The notes under the pieces: model-generated
Databases searched by the model: none
What the model was told of the DNA's origin: nothing
Seen by the model: only the letters and a program-made list of their open reading frames with translations
From: a bacterium
Lineage (GTDB): Bacteria; Armatimonadota; Chthonomonadetes; Chthonomonadales; Chthonomonadaceae
DNA: 35,316 nt
Direction of reading: 5' to 3'
Assembly (NCBI GenBank): GCA_021805395.1
Contig: JAJZFJ010000165.1
Coordinates: 1-35,316 of the forward strand
Translations under genes and position numbers: made by a program
Shown here: in pieces, positions 1-8,508 of the stretch
How the letters are laid out: each line of letters opens with the position of its first letter
How positions within the stretch are numbered: the first letter of the stretch is position 1

Positions 1-771
1 AGACACCGTGGTTAGATCAGCCTGCTGAAGGGTGGTGGACTGTTGAGCTGCCTGCAGCTGCTGCATGGTTGCACCCACCTGCCCACTGGTATCCTCCAGG
101 TTTGTTAACTGTTTGTCGATATTTGCCAGATCGATATTACTGATGGCACTGGATGTACCACCCTGGAGATCGGTTTGCAGCTGCTGAAGTGTCTGAACGA
201 TAGGCAGGATTGCAGTATCTGCTGTCACATTGGTTACAACGGATGAATTGATGCCAATCTCCACATGAATTTCCCCGGTCCCGGCAGCATTTGTACCTCC
301 GTTGTACTGGTAGCCCGATGTGCCGAGAGTAATTGGAGCGTTATAGATTTCCTGACCGGCGAATATGTATCGGTCACCATACTTTGTATTGGCAATACTA
401 ACAGCCTGGTTCACAATATCTCCCACTTGAGCCGAAAGAGCCAGTCTTGCCTGACTGTTTAAGGTATCATTCGCTCCCGCAACAGCCAGACTTCTCGCTG
501 TCTGAACGATATTGGTTAATGAACTCAGAGCAGAGCTGGTGGTTGTAGGTGAACCCAAAGCAGACTGAATATTGCTTGAGAACTGACCAAGCTGCAGATT
601 TTGCTGGGAGAAATCCAGAACCTGGCCAATACCAACAGGATTGTCTGATGGTGCATTTATGCTGTAGCCAGATGCCATCTGCTGCTGGGCTGTATCCATT
701 CGGGACGTAGCCTGATCAATATAGTAGAGAGACATATTACTCATCTCTAAAGAGCTAACTCGATTTGTCAT
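1..771 (-). CDS. flgL: Flagellar hook-associated protein 3 (FlgL), C-terminus cut by window edge
   Basis: This is the hook-filament junction protein, placed between FlgK and flagellin and exported by the flagellar type III system. The frame is open from the ATG at 771 to base 1 (257 codons, no stop), so the 3' end lies outside the window. The N-terminus has the flagellin/FlgL pattern: MTNRVSSLEMSNMSLYYIDQ, then QQQMASGYSINAPSDNPVG, the conserved 'SG..I..PSD.P.G' box around residues 30-47. The middle contains YIFAGQE, typical of FlgL. A GGGGA ribosome-binding site lies about 10 bases upstream. It is the last visible gene of the flagellar operon, 60 bp after flgK. Identity is firm from position plus motif. 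Confidence 0.93.
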   Translation of the reverse strand, partial: MTNRVSSLEMSNMSLYYIDQATSRMDTAQQQMASGYSINAPSDNPVGIGQVLDFSQQNLQLGQFSSNIQSALGSPTTTSSALSSLTNIVQTARSLAVAGANDTLNSQARLALSAQVGDIVNQAVSIANTKYGDRYIFAGQEIYNAPITLGTSGYQYNGGTNAAGTGEIHVEIGINSSVVTNVTADTAILPIVQTLQQLQTDLQGGTSSAISNIDLANIDKQLTNLEDTSGQVGATMQQLQAAQQSTTLQQADLTTVS

Positions 772-831
772 TTAATAATTCCCCTATAAACATGCAAACA
801 TGAAATAAGTACCATGTACCATTCAGTCAGA

Positions 832-2280
832 CTAGAGCCCGCCCTGAGTGAGATTATTGATCACAGTATCCAGGAATGTATCAGCGACATTGATGATTTT
901 TGCCGCTGCTTCGTATGTGCGCTGATACTGCATCATCTTTGTCAACTCATTGTCCATATTAACTCCCGAGATCGATGACTGCTGATTTTGCAGCTGAGTG
1001 ACCAGAGACTGGTTTGTTGTGAGCTGGTTATTTGCGGCCTGAGTATCGGATCCCAGCTGGGTGATGGTGTTATCGTAGTAGCCGTTGAGCGTTTGCGTTC
1101 CTATAATCTGCTGATTCATAAGATTTGCAATTGCCGTTGCATTATCACCATTGCCTGGAGCAGGGGTAGCGGGTGGGGCAGGCAGCGTGGCAGCGGCAAT
1201 CTTGTCGGGATTATTCACAACGAGAGGACTGACCGCAATCGCAGAAGCTGCTCCAGTTCCGGGAGGAGGTGGAGGTGCAACAAAGAACAGATTGCCTGTG
1301 CTGCCATCTAATCCAGCACCAGACTGGCTAAGGCTGTTTACGCTAGTGGACAGGTTGTATGCCAGGGTATCCAGCTGGGTCTGGTATTTACTGACTTCCT
1401 GATTTGCAACCAGCAGTCCATTCAGATTGCCACTCGTTATGGGTATAAATGTTCCATTACTGTTCTGCAGTCCCACATTGCTGTTCTGCGTTGTAATTGT
1501 GGAGGGCAGGGTATTGGTGGTGCCTCCCTGCACAAGGGCAAATCCCCCAACATTGATATTGGTGGCACCATCTGCAATTCCAGTTGTAGGATTAATCTCT
1601 GGAAAGGTCTGTACTGCGGTTAGAGTGCTGAGCTGATTGATCAGTTGATCCCGTTGATCCTGAAGGTCGTTAGGATTTTGACCAGCTGCCATGCTCTGCA
1701 TGATCTGTGTATTCAGTTTCGAGATCTGGGCTGCATAGTTATTGATCTGTCCCACAGTTGTTGTTATGCTATTGCTTATCTGAGGTGTAAGCTGTTGCAA
1801 CTGCTGACTCACAGAGTTAAAAGTGCTGGCAAGAGCTATTCCACTATTTACAACTGTAGATCGAACTCCGGCATTCTCTGGTGCGGTGGAAAGCTGACTG
1901 AAGGAGTTAAAGAAGTTGGTCATTAACTGCCCAATCCCACTTCCACTTGGCTCATTGAATGCTGTTTGCACCTGAGACATCAGGGTGCTGAGCGTTTGCG
2001 AAGAGCCCTGCTGAGATGTTGCATTGTTCACCTGGGTATTGATGTAGCTGTTTGTTACTCTCAATACACTCGCAACCGTTACTCCTGTGCCTAATTGGCC
2101 CAGAGATGTCTGAGTAGGTGTTGGCACTGTATAGGGGGTGGATTCTGTGAAATTCACCTCCTGCCTTGAGAAACCAGGTGTATTAACATTCGATGTGTTG
2201 TTTGCTACCACCTGTAAAGCTGTCTGGCTGGCATCCAGAGCCTGCTGTCCGATATTCAGCGCAAAAAAGGTTGATGTCAT
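832..2280 (-). CDS. flgK: Flagellar hook-associated protein 1 (FlgK)
   Basis: This is the first hook-filament junction protein (HAP1), an axial component assembled at the distal end of the hook. The 482-residue product has the conserved axial-protein N-terminus, with ALDASQTALQVVANNTSNVN followed by TPGFSRQEV. The C-terminus contains SGVNMDNELTKMMQYQRTYEAAAK, written here in pieces: SGVNMDNELTKMM then QYQRTYEAAAKI. Both are family hallmarks (Flg_bb_rod and Flg_bbr_C regions). The length is slightly below the 550 or so usual in enterics. A proline-rich stretch (a PPPPP run, then PAPPATPAPGNG) around residues 335-380 looks like a lineage-specific variable-domain insert. It lies between flgN and flgL in the operon, as is common. 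Confidence 0.96.
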   Translation of the reverse strand: MTSTFFALNIGQQALDASQTALQVVANNTSNVNTPGFSRQEVNFTESTPYTVPTPTQTSLGQLGTGVTVASVLRVTNSYINTQVNNATSQQGSSQTLSTLMSQVQTAFNEPSGSGIGQLMTNFFNSFSQLSTAPENAGVRSTVVNSGIALASTFNSVSQQLQQLTPQISNSITTTVGQINNYAAQISKLNTQIMQSMAAGQNPNDLQDQRDQLINQLSTLTAVQTFPEINPTTGIADGATNINVGGFALVQGGTTNTLPSTITTQNSNVGLQNSNGTFIPITSGNLNGLLVANQEVSKYQTQLDTLAYNLSTSVNSLSQSGAGLDGSTGNLFFVAPPPPPGTGAASAIAVSPLVVNNPDKIAAATLPAPPATPAPGNGDNATAIANLMNQQIIGTQTLNGYYDNTITQLGSDTQAANNQLTTNQSLVTQLQNQQSSISGVNMDNELTKMMQYQRTYEAAAKIINVADTFLDTVINNLTQGGL

Positions 2281-2336
2281 TTGTTTCTATCCTTGATGTT
2301 CTATCCGAATCCATCCCTGGTTCGGCATGCCCTCAA

Positions 2337-2840
2337 TTAGACTTTGTTATCCAAATAGAAAGCAGGGTTGGCAATGCGGGTTAAATTACTTCCGTAAGCT
2401 GGCGAATGAAGCGCCGCTGACGTGAGTGTGTTGATATGGAATTGGGTGCAGCAAATGGCTGCATCAAGAAATATCCTGTTTCGCTCTTCAGACTGTTTCA
2501 GTTCTCTCTCTGCTTCCAGAAGTTCAAGACGAAGCTGTAGCACTGGTTGTCTCTGTTCCACCGGGAGACTGTTTATTAGCACCATGAGAGTACACGTTGG
2601 CTGAAGCCGGAAGGATTGAGCCAGTTTTCGTGATATCTTCATTCTCTCAAGCTCCAGCATGCGCCCTTTCAGATGACACTCCTTCAATTTGTTGATGAGT
2701 GCCTGCAAAAGGGTGATATCTCCTGCAACGACAGATTTTTCCTGCGCAAGTGAGATTTGCACCATCTCTTTAATTAGCACAAGCTCTGCCTGGAATATGG
2801 CGCACAGGCTGGAAGTGTCTACTTTGTTTTGCTGTGGCAT
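2337..2840 (-). CDS. flgN: FlgN-like flagellar export chaperone
   Basis: FlgN binds the C-terminal regions of FlgK and FlgL and escorts them to the export gate. The 167-residue product is mostly helical and heptad-rich. An LVLIKEMVQISLAQEKSVVAGD segment near the start resembles the FlgN pattern of an early helix followed by 'E...L..GD...L'. Later come ELLEAERELKQSEERNR and a long C-terminal helix. The sequence match alone is weak, and the assignment rests on position between flgJ and flgK plus the coiled-coil character. I place the start at the ATG at 2840, immediately after the flgJ stop, with a GGAG about 12 bases upstream. The longer open frame reaching 2936 would run deep into flgJ. An ATG at 2852 is also possible. 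Confidence 0.7.
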   Translation of the reverse strand: MPQQNKVDTSSLCAIFQAELVLIKEMVQISLAQEKSVVAGDITLLQALINKLKECHLKGRMLELERMKISRKLAQSFRLQPTCTLMVLINSLPVEQRQPVLQLRLELLEAERELKQSEERNRIFLDAAICCTQFHINTLTSAALHSPAYGSNLTRIANPAFYLDNKV

Positions 2841-2841
2841 C

Positions 2842-3261
2842 TTACTTGTCATCTCCAGTTTTTTTGATTCCACCATAAACCTGAGCTGGGAGCAGTGTAT
2901 TCCTGTATATAGTTTTCGCTGGGGCAACAGGTGCACCAGGAAGGAGCGGCTTCAGCTCGGTATACAGCTCCTGAGCTAAACCGAACGATCCACTTTTGCT
3001 CATCTCGGAAGTTAGCTGCTGGTCCATCATTCCCTGATAGGTTTGTGCAGCAAATCCGCCTCCGAACATTGGATGATCCTGTTTGAGTGAACTTCGCATC
3101 TGCTTCATAATCATGTCCAGGAACATTCCTTCAAACTGCTGGGTTACTTTCTTGAGCGCTGCACATTTCTTCTGGTATTCCGTTAAGGGTTCAGTACCAG
3201 GATGCAAAGCCTGTGTAACCGGAACAGTGACTGTAACCTTAGGTGGTATGGTATTTGACAT
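2842..3261 (-). CDS. flgJ: Rod-binding protein, FlgJ N-terminal domain only
   Basis: This is a rod cap/scaffold homologue acting in the periplasm during rod assembly. The 139-residue product carries the Rod-binding domain at about residues 35-105: KKVTQQFEGMFLDMIMKQMR, a FGGGFAAQTYQGMMDQQL segment, and a GSFGLAQELY motif. It lacks the C-terminal muramidase domain of enterobacterial FlgJ, so another peptidoglycan hydrolase must open the wall. This single-domain form is common outside Gammaproteobacteria. The ATG at 3261 is 3 bp from the flgI stop, indicating translational coupling; no strong separate ribosome-binding site is visible. Confidence 0.9.
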   Translation of the reverse strand: MSNTIPPKVTVTVPVTQALHPGTEPLTEYQKKCAALKKVTQQFEGMFLDMIMKQMRSSLKQDHPMFGGGFAAQTYQGMMDQQLTSEMSKSGSFGLAQELYTELKPLLPGAPVAPAKTIYRNTLLPAQVYGGIKKTGDDK

Positions 3262-3263
3262 TG

Positions 3264-4448
3264 CTACATAATCTCGATTTCTGCCTGAATTAGGCCAGCC
3301 ACTCTCATTCCCTGAAGAATAGAGATTAGATCCCTGGGTGAAACTCCCAGTGCATTCAGAGCATGTACAAGCTGTGCAACCGTAGTGGTGGTTGGAATAA
3401 CTGCAAGCTTTCCACCCTGCTCCTGCACACTGGCAGATTTTTGCTGAATGACTACAGGAGGTGGCGCGTTGATGGAGTTTTGCGGTGCTGGAACAACAAC
3501 AGGGGTATTGGAAACCTCTATATTGATATCTCCATGTGCCACAGCTCCTTCAGCCAGCCTCACATTCCCTCCAATTACCACTGTCCCTGTGCGCTCATCC
3601 ACAACTATCTTCGCTTCAACATCCGGGGTTACCAGCACATTCTCCATGTGGGAGATGAACTGAACCAGATTGCCCTGCTGGGCAGAAGGGATAGCGACGT
3701 TTATGGTTGCAGCATCCTGCGCCATTGCCTGCACACCAGGCATCTGACGGCGTATTGCGTCTGCAACCCTGTTAGCTGTTGTGAAATCGGGATTTGAAAG
3801 AGTTACCTGCAGAGAGCTGCCATCCTGTGTGAGAGGCTCATCAACAGCCTGCTCTACGTAAGCTCCTCCTGGAACTCTACCAACATTCACATCGTTTTTC
3901 TGTACCTTTGAACCACCTGCACTCACATTGAACCCACCAATTGAGAGCGGACCCTGTGCTACAGCATAGATCTGTCCATTAGCCGCCCTCAACGGTGTCT
4001 GAATGAGGGTTCCACCTTCAAGAGACTTGGCATCTCCTATTGAGGAGACAATTACGTCTATCTTGCTTCCTGGTTTAGCGTATGCAGGCAGAGTAGCGGT
4101 AACCATTACCGCAGCAACATTTTTGACTATCACTGAGGCTCCAGCAACCTGAATGCCCATTCTTCGCAGCATGTTTGTGAGCGAATCGATGGTGAAGATG
4201 GTGGTCTGGCCATCTCCAGTTCCCTGAAGGCCGACAACCAGTCCATACCCGAACAGCTGGTTTCCCCGTACACCCTGCACTTTTGCAATATCTTTAAGGC
4301 GCACCAGACCGCTTAATGGAGGAAATGCTGAAGATTCGAAACTGGTCTGTTTACCCAGAGTGGGTCCATTTTGTGCGGCTGCTGAGATTAAGGACATCAC
4401 TATGCTGGCTACTGTTAAGAAGATTCTGACCTTGGTTGTATTTTGCAT
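3264..4448 (-). CDS. flgI: Flagellar P-ring protein FlgI
   Basis: FlgI forms the periplasmic P ring around the rod, embedded in peptidoglycan. The 394-residue product starts with a Sec signal peptide (hydrophobic core at about residues 9-24, ending SAAAQ). It then has the family hallmarks VRLKDIAKVQGVRGNQLFGY, a GLVVGLQGTGDG box, and the C-terminal SPRDLISILQGMRVAGLI. Length is close to the usual 360-380. A P-ring gene implies a diderm envelope. The ATG at 4448 has AAAGG 7 bases upstream, and the gene is 10 bp downstream of flgH. Confidence 0.97.
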   Translation of the reverse strand: MQNTTKVRIFLTVASIVMSLISAAAQNGPTLGKQTSFESSAFPPLSGLVRLKDIAKVQGVRGNQLFGYGLVVGLQGTGDGQTTIFTIDSLTNMLRRMGIQVAGASVIVKNVAAVMVTATLPAYAKPGSKIDVIVSSIGDAKSLEGGTLIQTPLRAANGQIYAVAQGPLSIGGFNVSAGGSKVQKNDVNVGRVPGGAYVEQAVDEPLTQDGSSLQVTLSNPDFTTANRVADAIRRQMPGVQAMAQDAATINVAIPSAQQGNLVQFISHMENVLVTPDVEAKIVVDERTGTVVIGGNVRLAEGAVAHGDINIEVSNTPVVVPAPQNSINAPPPVVIQQKSASVQEQGGKLAVIPTTTTVAQLVHALNALGVSPRDLISILQGMRVAGLIQAEIEIM

Positions 4449-4458
4449 GGTTGTACCT

Positions 4459-5094
4459 TTAGAATAAGAATCTCAGAATTTTACTCAGGAAGCCCTCTTG
4501 TTGAGTGTGTGCAACAATGCCTTTTCCATCATAGACCACATTCACATCAGCAACCAGGTTAGATGGAATGGTGTTGTCTGGAGCAATATCTGCAGGTCTA
4601 ACCATGCCAGTAATCGTAACCTTCTGGGTCTCTTTATTGATTCCCATCAGGCTGGAGCCCTTCACCATCAGGTTGCCATTTGGCATCACCTGAGTAACTA
4701 CCACGGATAGCGTTGTTGCCAGAGTTCCTGTTCTGGATGTTTGACCGTTTCCATCAGAAGCAGTGCCGCTGCTAACTCCAAACGAGAGTCCACCCAGCAG
4801 CTGATGGAATAACCCTGTACCGTTGAAGAAATTTCCCGATTCATTGCGTGATGTTTTCAGTGAAGCCGAAGAGGCAGCTGTAGTGTTTTCATTGATGATA
4901 ATTGTAAGAATATCACCTACACCATGTGCCCTAATATCGCTGTACAGTGAGAAAAACGCTCCGCTGCTGCTTACAGCCTGCTGATTTGCTGCTTTAATTG
5001 GAAAGAGTGACTGAGCTTCTACCTTCACTCCTGTTTCTATAAATAGAAGCAATCCCAGGGCTACCGATGGTAGAGTTTTGTATGTGCGTTGCAA
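4459..5094 (-). CDS. flgH: Flagellar L-ring protein FlgH, apparently without a lipobox
   Basis: FlgH forms the outer-membrane L ring. The product contains IRAHGVGDILTIIINENTTA, the classic FlgH core, followed by SSASLKTSRNESGNFF, and it ends in an aromatic FLSKILRFLF tail like other FlgH proteins. Unlike canonical FlgH, the signal region (hydrophobic SVALGLLLFIETGV, then KVEAQS) has no cysteine lipobox, so processing looks like signal peptidase I. I place the start at a TTG at 5094 (211 aa). It has AGAGG upstream at 9-base spacing and lies 13 bp after the flgA stop. An in-frame ATG at 5130 gives 223 aa but overlaps flgA and adds a charged leader. Confidence 0.93.
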   Translation of the reverse strand: MQRTYKTLPSVALGLLLFIETGVKVEAQSLFPIKAANQQAVSSSGAFFSLYSDIRAHGVGDILTIIINENTTAASSASLKTSRNESGNFFNGTGLFHQLLGGLSFGVSSGTASDGNGQTSRTGTLATTLSVVVTQVMPNGNLMVKGSSLMGINKETQKVTITGMVRPADIAPDNTIPSNLVADVNVVYDGKGIVAHTQQEGFLSKILRFLF

Positions 5095-5107
5095 TTTATG
5101 TTTCCTC

Positions 5108-6112
5108 TTAATTCTGACCGGTCTGCACAAGCACTGTGTGTTTGTCTTTAATGGTCCCCGTTAAAAGTTTGTGCGTGCTGGTTGTGTAGACATGGATAGT
5201 GTCTCCAATATGTCCAGACTGCTCAGACGTAGCTTGTGCTGTTATGGTGAGATCTCCAATCACGAAAAGCACCGTAATGATCTCACCCTGATTAATATCA
5301 GGTGGAATAACGAGACCCGATGCAGGGATAGGCATGCCGGCCAGTACCCTTACAGTGCTTCGCATTCCAATAACTTTCTTGAGATCGGTGACAGGCATTC
5401 CAAACCCTGGAGGCAGATCCATTACCTGAAGGGAAATATTGGATGCAGTGATGATATCTTGTGGCTGTATCAGGCTGTCTGCAACCACAACCTCTTCATG
5501 ACGAATGACATGAAGTGTTATCTCTGTGGTCTGAATTGGCTGGCCATTCACATCCACACTCACCGGGACATACAGGGTTCCTTGTTCCGGTGTACCTACC
5601 GGCGCCCCCGCCACAATAGAGACTTTACCGGCAGGAACATTCAGAGTGCCCATGGATTTCACTGCCTGGATTTTGGCATTTGGAATGGCGTTCACAATTG
5701 GCTGAGCTGCAGCTATGGCAGCATCTGTGAGCTGCTGTGCTGAGATGACATGCGCTACTCTGTCTACTCTAATAGAAGGTGGAGTGTTGATTACCATCCC
5801 TGACCGATACAGCGAATCTGCTCTGAGGTGCATAGCCACGTCACCAGGCATAAGTATTCGGTACATGCCCGGTAATGGCGATACTCCAATATTGCCAGCC
5901 AGCAGTTTGTGTGCTAAAGCCGGATTATCGCATGTAACTGTAGCAATATTCCCTAAGCTTATCTGGTCTGTATCTACACTGCTCTCACTTCTTACAGTGA
6001 TCACAATTCTGCTGGTACTTTCAGTTTTCAGACGTGATTTCGCAGAGACTGGTGTGCCCAAGCCAACCAGCAAAAGGGATAGAACAGACATAGTTGTGAC
6101 ATAGTTACGCAT
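5108..6112 (-). CDS. flgA: Flagellar P-ring assembly chaperone FlgA
   Basis: FlgA is a periplasmic chaperone needed for FlgI polymerisation. The 334-residue product begins with a signal peptide (hydrophobic core at about residues 8-24). The C-terminal half carries the SAF/FlgA pattern: VVVADSLIQPQDIITASNIS, then LKKVIGMRSTVRVLAGMPI, an IPPDINQGEIITVLF segment, and a final HIGDTIHVYTTSTHKLLTG. It is longer than E. coli FlgA (about 219) because of an N-terminal extension of roughly 100 residues. The ATG at 6112 has AAGGA 7 bases upstream. The gene sits between flgG and flgH, as in many operons. Confidence 0.93.
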   Translation of the reverse strand: MRNYVTTMSVLSLLLVGLGTPVSAKSRLKTESTSRIVITVRSESSVDTDQISLGNIATVTCDNPALAHKLLAGNIGVSPLPGMYRILMPGDVAMHLRADSLYRSGMVINTPPSIRVDRVAHVISAQQLTDAAIAAAQPIVNAIPNAKIQAVKSMGTLNVPAGKVSIVAGAPVGTPEQGTLYVPVSVDVNGQPIQTTEITLHVIRHEEVVVADSLIQPQDIITASNISLQVMDLPPGFGMPVTDLKKVIGMRSTVRVLAGMPIPASGLVIPPDINQGEIITVLFVIGDLTITAQATSEQSGHIGDTIHVYTTSTHKLLTGTIKDKHTVLVQTGQN

Positions 6113-6131
6113 AGTGAGATCCTTAAAGCAG

Positions 6132-6920
6132 TTACTGAACCAGAGCGTTAGTGGTGGACATCATGCGGTCTGCCGACGTGATAACCTTGGAATTGGAGTC
6201 GTATGCACGCTGGACTATGATCATCTGCACCATCTGGGAAACTATATCTACATTGGATTCTTCAAGAGTATCCTGAGCAATTGTTCCTGCGCCCTGGCTG
6301 CCAGGGTTAGATGTGGTGGGTGTACCTGAAGCAGCTGTAGCCTGAAACAGGTTGCCTCCCATTGCTCTCATACCGGCGGGGTTCACAAATGTGGTTAGCT
6401 GAACCTGTCCCACAACCTGTGGCTGGGTCTGACCTGCAACGGTTACAGTTACCTGACCGCTGGGGCTGATAGTTAGGGACTGGCTGTTTGGTGGTACTAC
6501 GATTTCTGGCTGAAGAGGGTATCCTTGAGGATTGACCAGTCTGCCGGTGCCGTCTACATTAAAATTGCCGGCTCGTGTATACGAGGTTGTGCCATCTGGC
6601 ATAAGGACCTGAAAAAACCCTGCTCCCTGCACTGCCATATCTGTAGCATTGCCTGTTTGCTGCATTGTTCCCGTAGTGTTTATGGTGCTGGTTGTTCCTG
6701 CAGACACACCTAATCCTACCTGGGTACCTGTTGGCAGCATGGTGCTTGCGCTTGTCTGACTGCCTGGATCCTGCAGATCCTGATACATAAGATCCTGGAA
6801 ATTTGCCTGGCTGGATTTAAATCCAACTGTCGAGACGTTAGCAAGGTTGTTTGCAATAACATCAAGATTCATCTGCTGTGCTGCCAAGCCTGTGGCAGAT
6901 GTAAAAAGTGCTCTATCCAT
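6132..6920 (-). CDS. flgG: Flagellar distal rod protein FlgG
   Basis: FlgG builds the distal rod. The 262-residue product aligns closely with E. coli FlgG: LDVIANNLANVSTVGFKSSQ near the N-terminus, FQDLMYQDLQDPGSQ, AVQGAGFFQVLMPDGTTSYT, and the C-terminal EESNVDIVSQMVQMIIVQRA followed by YDSNSKVI. The start is taken as the ATG at 6920 (MDRALFTSATG), matching the family N-terminus and having AAGGA about 11 bases upstream. An ATG at 6947 would add nine non-conserved residues. It lies between flgF and flgA. Confidence 0.96.
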   Translation of the reverse strand: MDRALFTSATGLAAQQMNLDVIANNLANVSTVGFKSSQANFQDLMYQDLQDPGSQTSASTMLPTGTQVGLGVSAGTTSTINTTGTMQQTGNATDMAVQGAGFFQVLMPDGTTSYTRAGNFNVDGTGRLVNPQGYPLQPEIVVPPNSQSLTISPSGQVTVTVAGQTQPQVVGQVQLTTFVNPAGMRAMGGNLFQATAASGTPTTSNPGSQGAGTIAQDTLEESNVDIVSQMVQMIIVQRAYDSNSKVITSADRMMSTTNALVQ

Positions 6921-7044
6921 ATTTTTGCCGTTCCTTATTGGCGACACACTGTCGCCTGATGGTATTCGCTTTACAAATCACGTAAAGACGATTACGGCCT
7001 CCTATCCATCGTTGAACAGACAGGACCAGCCGTGTTGTTAAAGG

Positions 7045-7788
7045 TTAAACCTTGCCTACATCCGTGGTGGCTTTCTGAAGGAGGGAGTCTTGAGAAGATA
7101 CAGCTTTTTGAGCTGTTTCAAAGCTGCGCTCAACGATGATCATCTCAATTAAACTCTGAGCAACGTTCACATTAGACTGCTCGAGCATTTTAGGGTACAC
7201 ATGAGGTGTGGCAACCTGTTTTGCAGATCCTGCCGGTGCGTTGAAGAGAGAATCACCCTGTTTGCTCAGCTGAGTGAGAGGGATTGATACAATGGATAGA
7301 AGAGCAATCGGTTTTCCCTGGGCAGTCACCTGACCTGCTGCATTGATAGCAACATCGGTAGCCTTCCCAACGTTTATTGTTCTACCAGCACTATCCAGTA
7401 TCGGTTGTCCAGAAAGGGTAGTAAGGTCTCCATTACCATCCAGACTGAGTGCGCCTGCATCCGTATATTTTGTACCTGTGGGAGTTTGAACGCTCAGGAA
7501 ATTTCCCTGAGGCAATCCAATATCCAAAGGGTTATTGGTGGCTTCCATTGGGCCTTGCTGGAAATCTGTGTATGTTTGACCCATCTCAGATCCAGTGCCC
7601 AGTTGTCCAACAGGAACCGTGCGTCCATCCACAACGCGGTTTAGCATCATGCTCTGCAATGCCTGAAAAGTTGGTACATCCTGCTTATAGCCTGCGGTCG
7701 TGGCATTAGCTAAATTCTGCGCAATAATATCCTGCATTGTCTGCTGCGCATTCATTGCTGTTGCGGCCGCGTAGAGGCCTCTCTCCAT
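7045..7788 (-). CDS. flgF: Flagellar proximal rod protein FlgF (FlgF/FlgG family)
   Basis: This is a rod subunit of the FlgF/FlgG family, 247 residues. The N-terminus reads MERGLYAAATAMNAQQTMQD, then IIAQNLANATTAGYKQD, the axial-protein rod motif. The C-terminus EQSNVNVAQSLIEMIIVERS and FETAQKAVSSQD match the family. Being first in the operon and more divergent than the next gene, it is best called FlgF, though a second FlgG-like rod protein cannot be excluded. A GGAG lies about 10 bases before the ATG at 7788. The preceding gap of 135 bp holds the candidate promoter for the whole flagellar block. Confidence 0.88.
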   Translation of the reverse strand: MERGLYAAATAMNAQQTMQDIIAQNLANATTAGYKQDVPTFQALQSMMLNRVVDGRTVPVGQLGTGSEMGQTYTDFQQGPMEATNNPLDIGLPQGNFLSVQTPTGTKYTDAGALSLDGNGDLTTLSGQPILDSAGRTINVGKATDVAINAAGQVTAQGKPIALLSIVSIPLTQLSKQGDSLFNAPAGSAKQVATPHVYPKMLEQSNVNVAQSLIEMIIVERSFETAQKAVSSQDSLLQKATTDVGKV

Positions 7789-7865
7789 AATGATTTGTCT
7801 CCAGAAAGAGGGTGAAATCAGCGGAGCAGAATTAACTTCATTCTTACTCCCCGCTCACGAGCAGA

Positions 7866-7891
7866 TTATTGGCATTTTGGAGATACTTTTG
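7866..7891 (-). promoter_or_regulatory. Possible sigma-28-like promoter for the flagellar operon
   Basis: Read on the minus strand, a CAAA box is followed after 14 bases by GCCAATAA. The known flagellar (FliA/SigD) pattern is TAAA, about 15 bases, then GCCGATAA or GCCGATAT. The -10-like box matches at 7 of 8 positions against the FliA form, and the spacing is one short. It ends 78 bp before the flgF start. This is a hand match to a degenerate motif, so confidence is low. Confidence 0.3.
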
Positions 7892-7923
7892 CAATATTTA
7901 TATAAACCATGCATTTTCAGGCA

Positions 7924-8508
7924 TTAATACTCTTCATCAGGTGGGGGAAGGAAGTCGAGCATAGGGTTTCGTGGCCCTTCATTTTCAGGAGCTCTATCCT
8001 TGCGGGAGATTGTTCTTTCAAGATCTCTCAGGTCAAAAAAGTTACGCCCAGCCACATTTCGCAGTTCTCTGGCTGTCATATCAGGATGAGCAACCACAGC
8101 AATGCGCTTTCCCTTGCTTCGCACAAGCTCAAGGGCACGCTCAAAATCGCCATCTCCACTTAACAGGACACAGGTATCGTAGAGTTCAACAGTATTGAAC
8201 ATGTCAATTACCAGCTCAATATCCAAATTTGCCTTCTCCACTATTTCACCCGTGGAATCATCAATCATCTGTTTAATGGCTTTTGTTCTAACTGTGTATC
8301 CAGAGTGGATTAGATAGTCATGAAAAGAGCTGTCACTCCTTTTTCCAGCAGTATCAGCCCCTGTGTAATAGTATGCTTCACTAATTGTGTTTCCTACACT
8401 TTCACCAAACAGATTAAGAACTCTTCTGAAATCTACAAACCATCCCAAACGCTTTTGTGCATAGTACATATTTGCACCATCCACAAACAGAGAAACTCGC
8501 TGCTCCAT
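7924..8508 (-). CDS. NYN-domain (LabA/DUF88 family) putative ribonuclease
   Basis: This 194-residue protein is a NYN/PIN-like fold protein of the LabA/DUF88 group, whose members are predicted or shown metal-dependent RNases. The acidic metal-binding positions are visible: FVDGANM near residues 8-14, KANLDIELVIDMF around 91-103, and LSGDGDFERAL around 114-124, followed by RSKGKRIAVVA. The C-terminal 30 residues are charged and proline-rich. The ATG at 8508 has a strong AAGGAG 5 bases upstream. It is co-oriented with and 135 bp upstream of flgF, so read-through into the flagellar operon is possible. Its RNA target cannot be read from sequence. Confidence 0.85.
   Translation of the reverse strand: MEQRVSLFVDGANMYYAQKRLGWFVDFRRVLNLFGESVGNTISEAYYYTGADTAGKRSDSSFHDYLIHSGYTVRTKAIKQMIDDSTGEIVEKANLDIELVIDMFNTVELYDTCVLLSGDGDFERALELVRSKGKRIAVVAHPDMTARELRNVAGRNFFDLRDLERTISRKDRAPENEGPRNPMLDFLPPPDEEY

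Noticed and set aside
5171-5743. 190-codon plus-strand open frame opposite flgA
   Set aside because: Composition is typical of an antisense shadow (rich in Arg, His, Cys, Asn), with no domain, and flgA on the other strand is clear.
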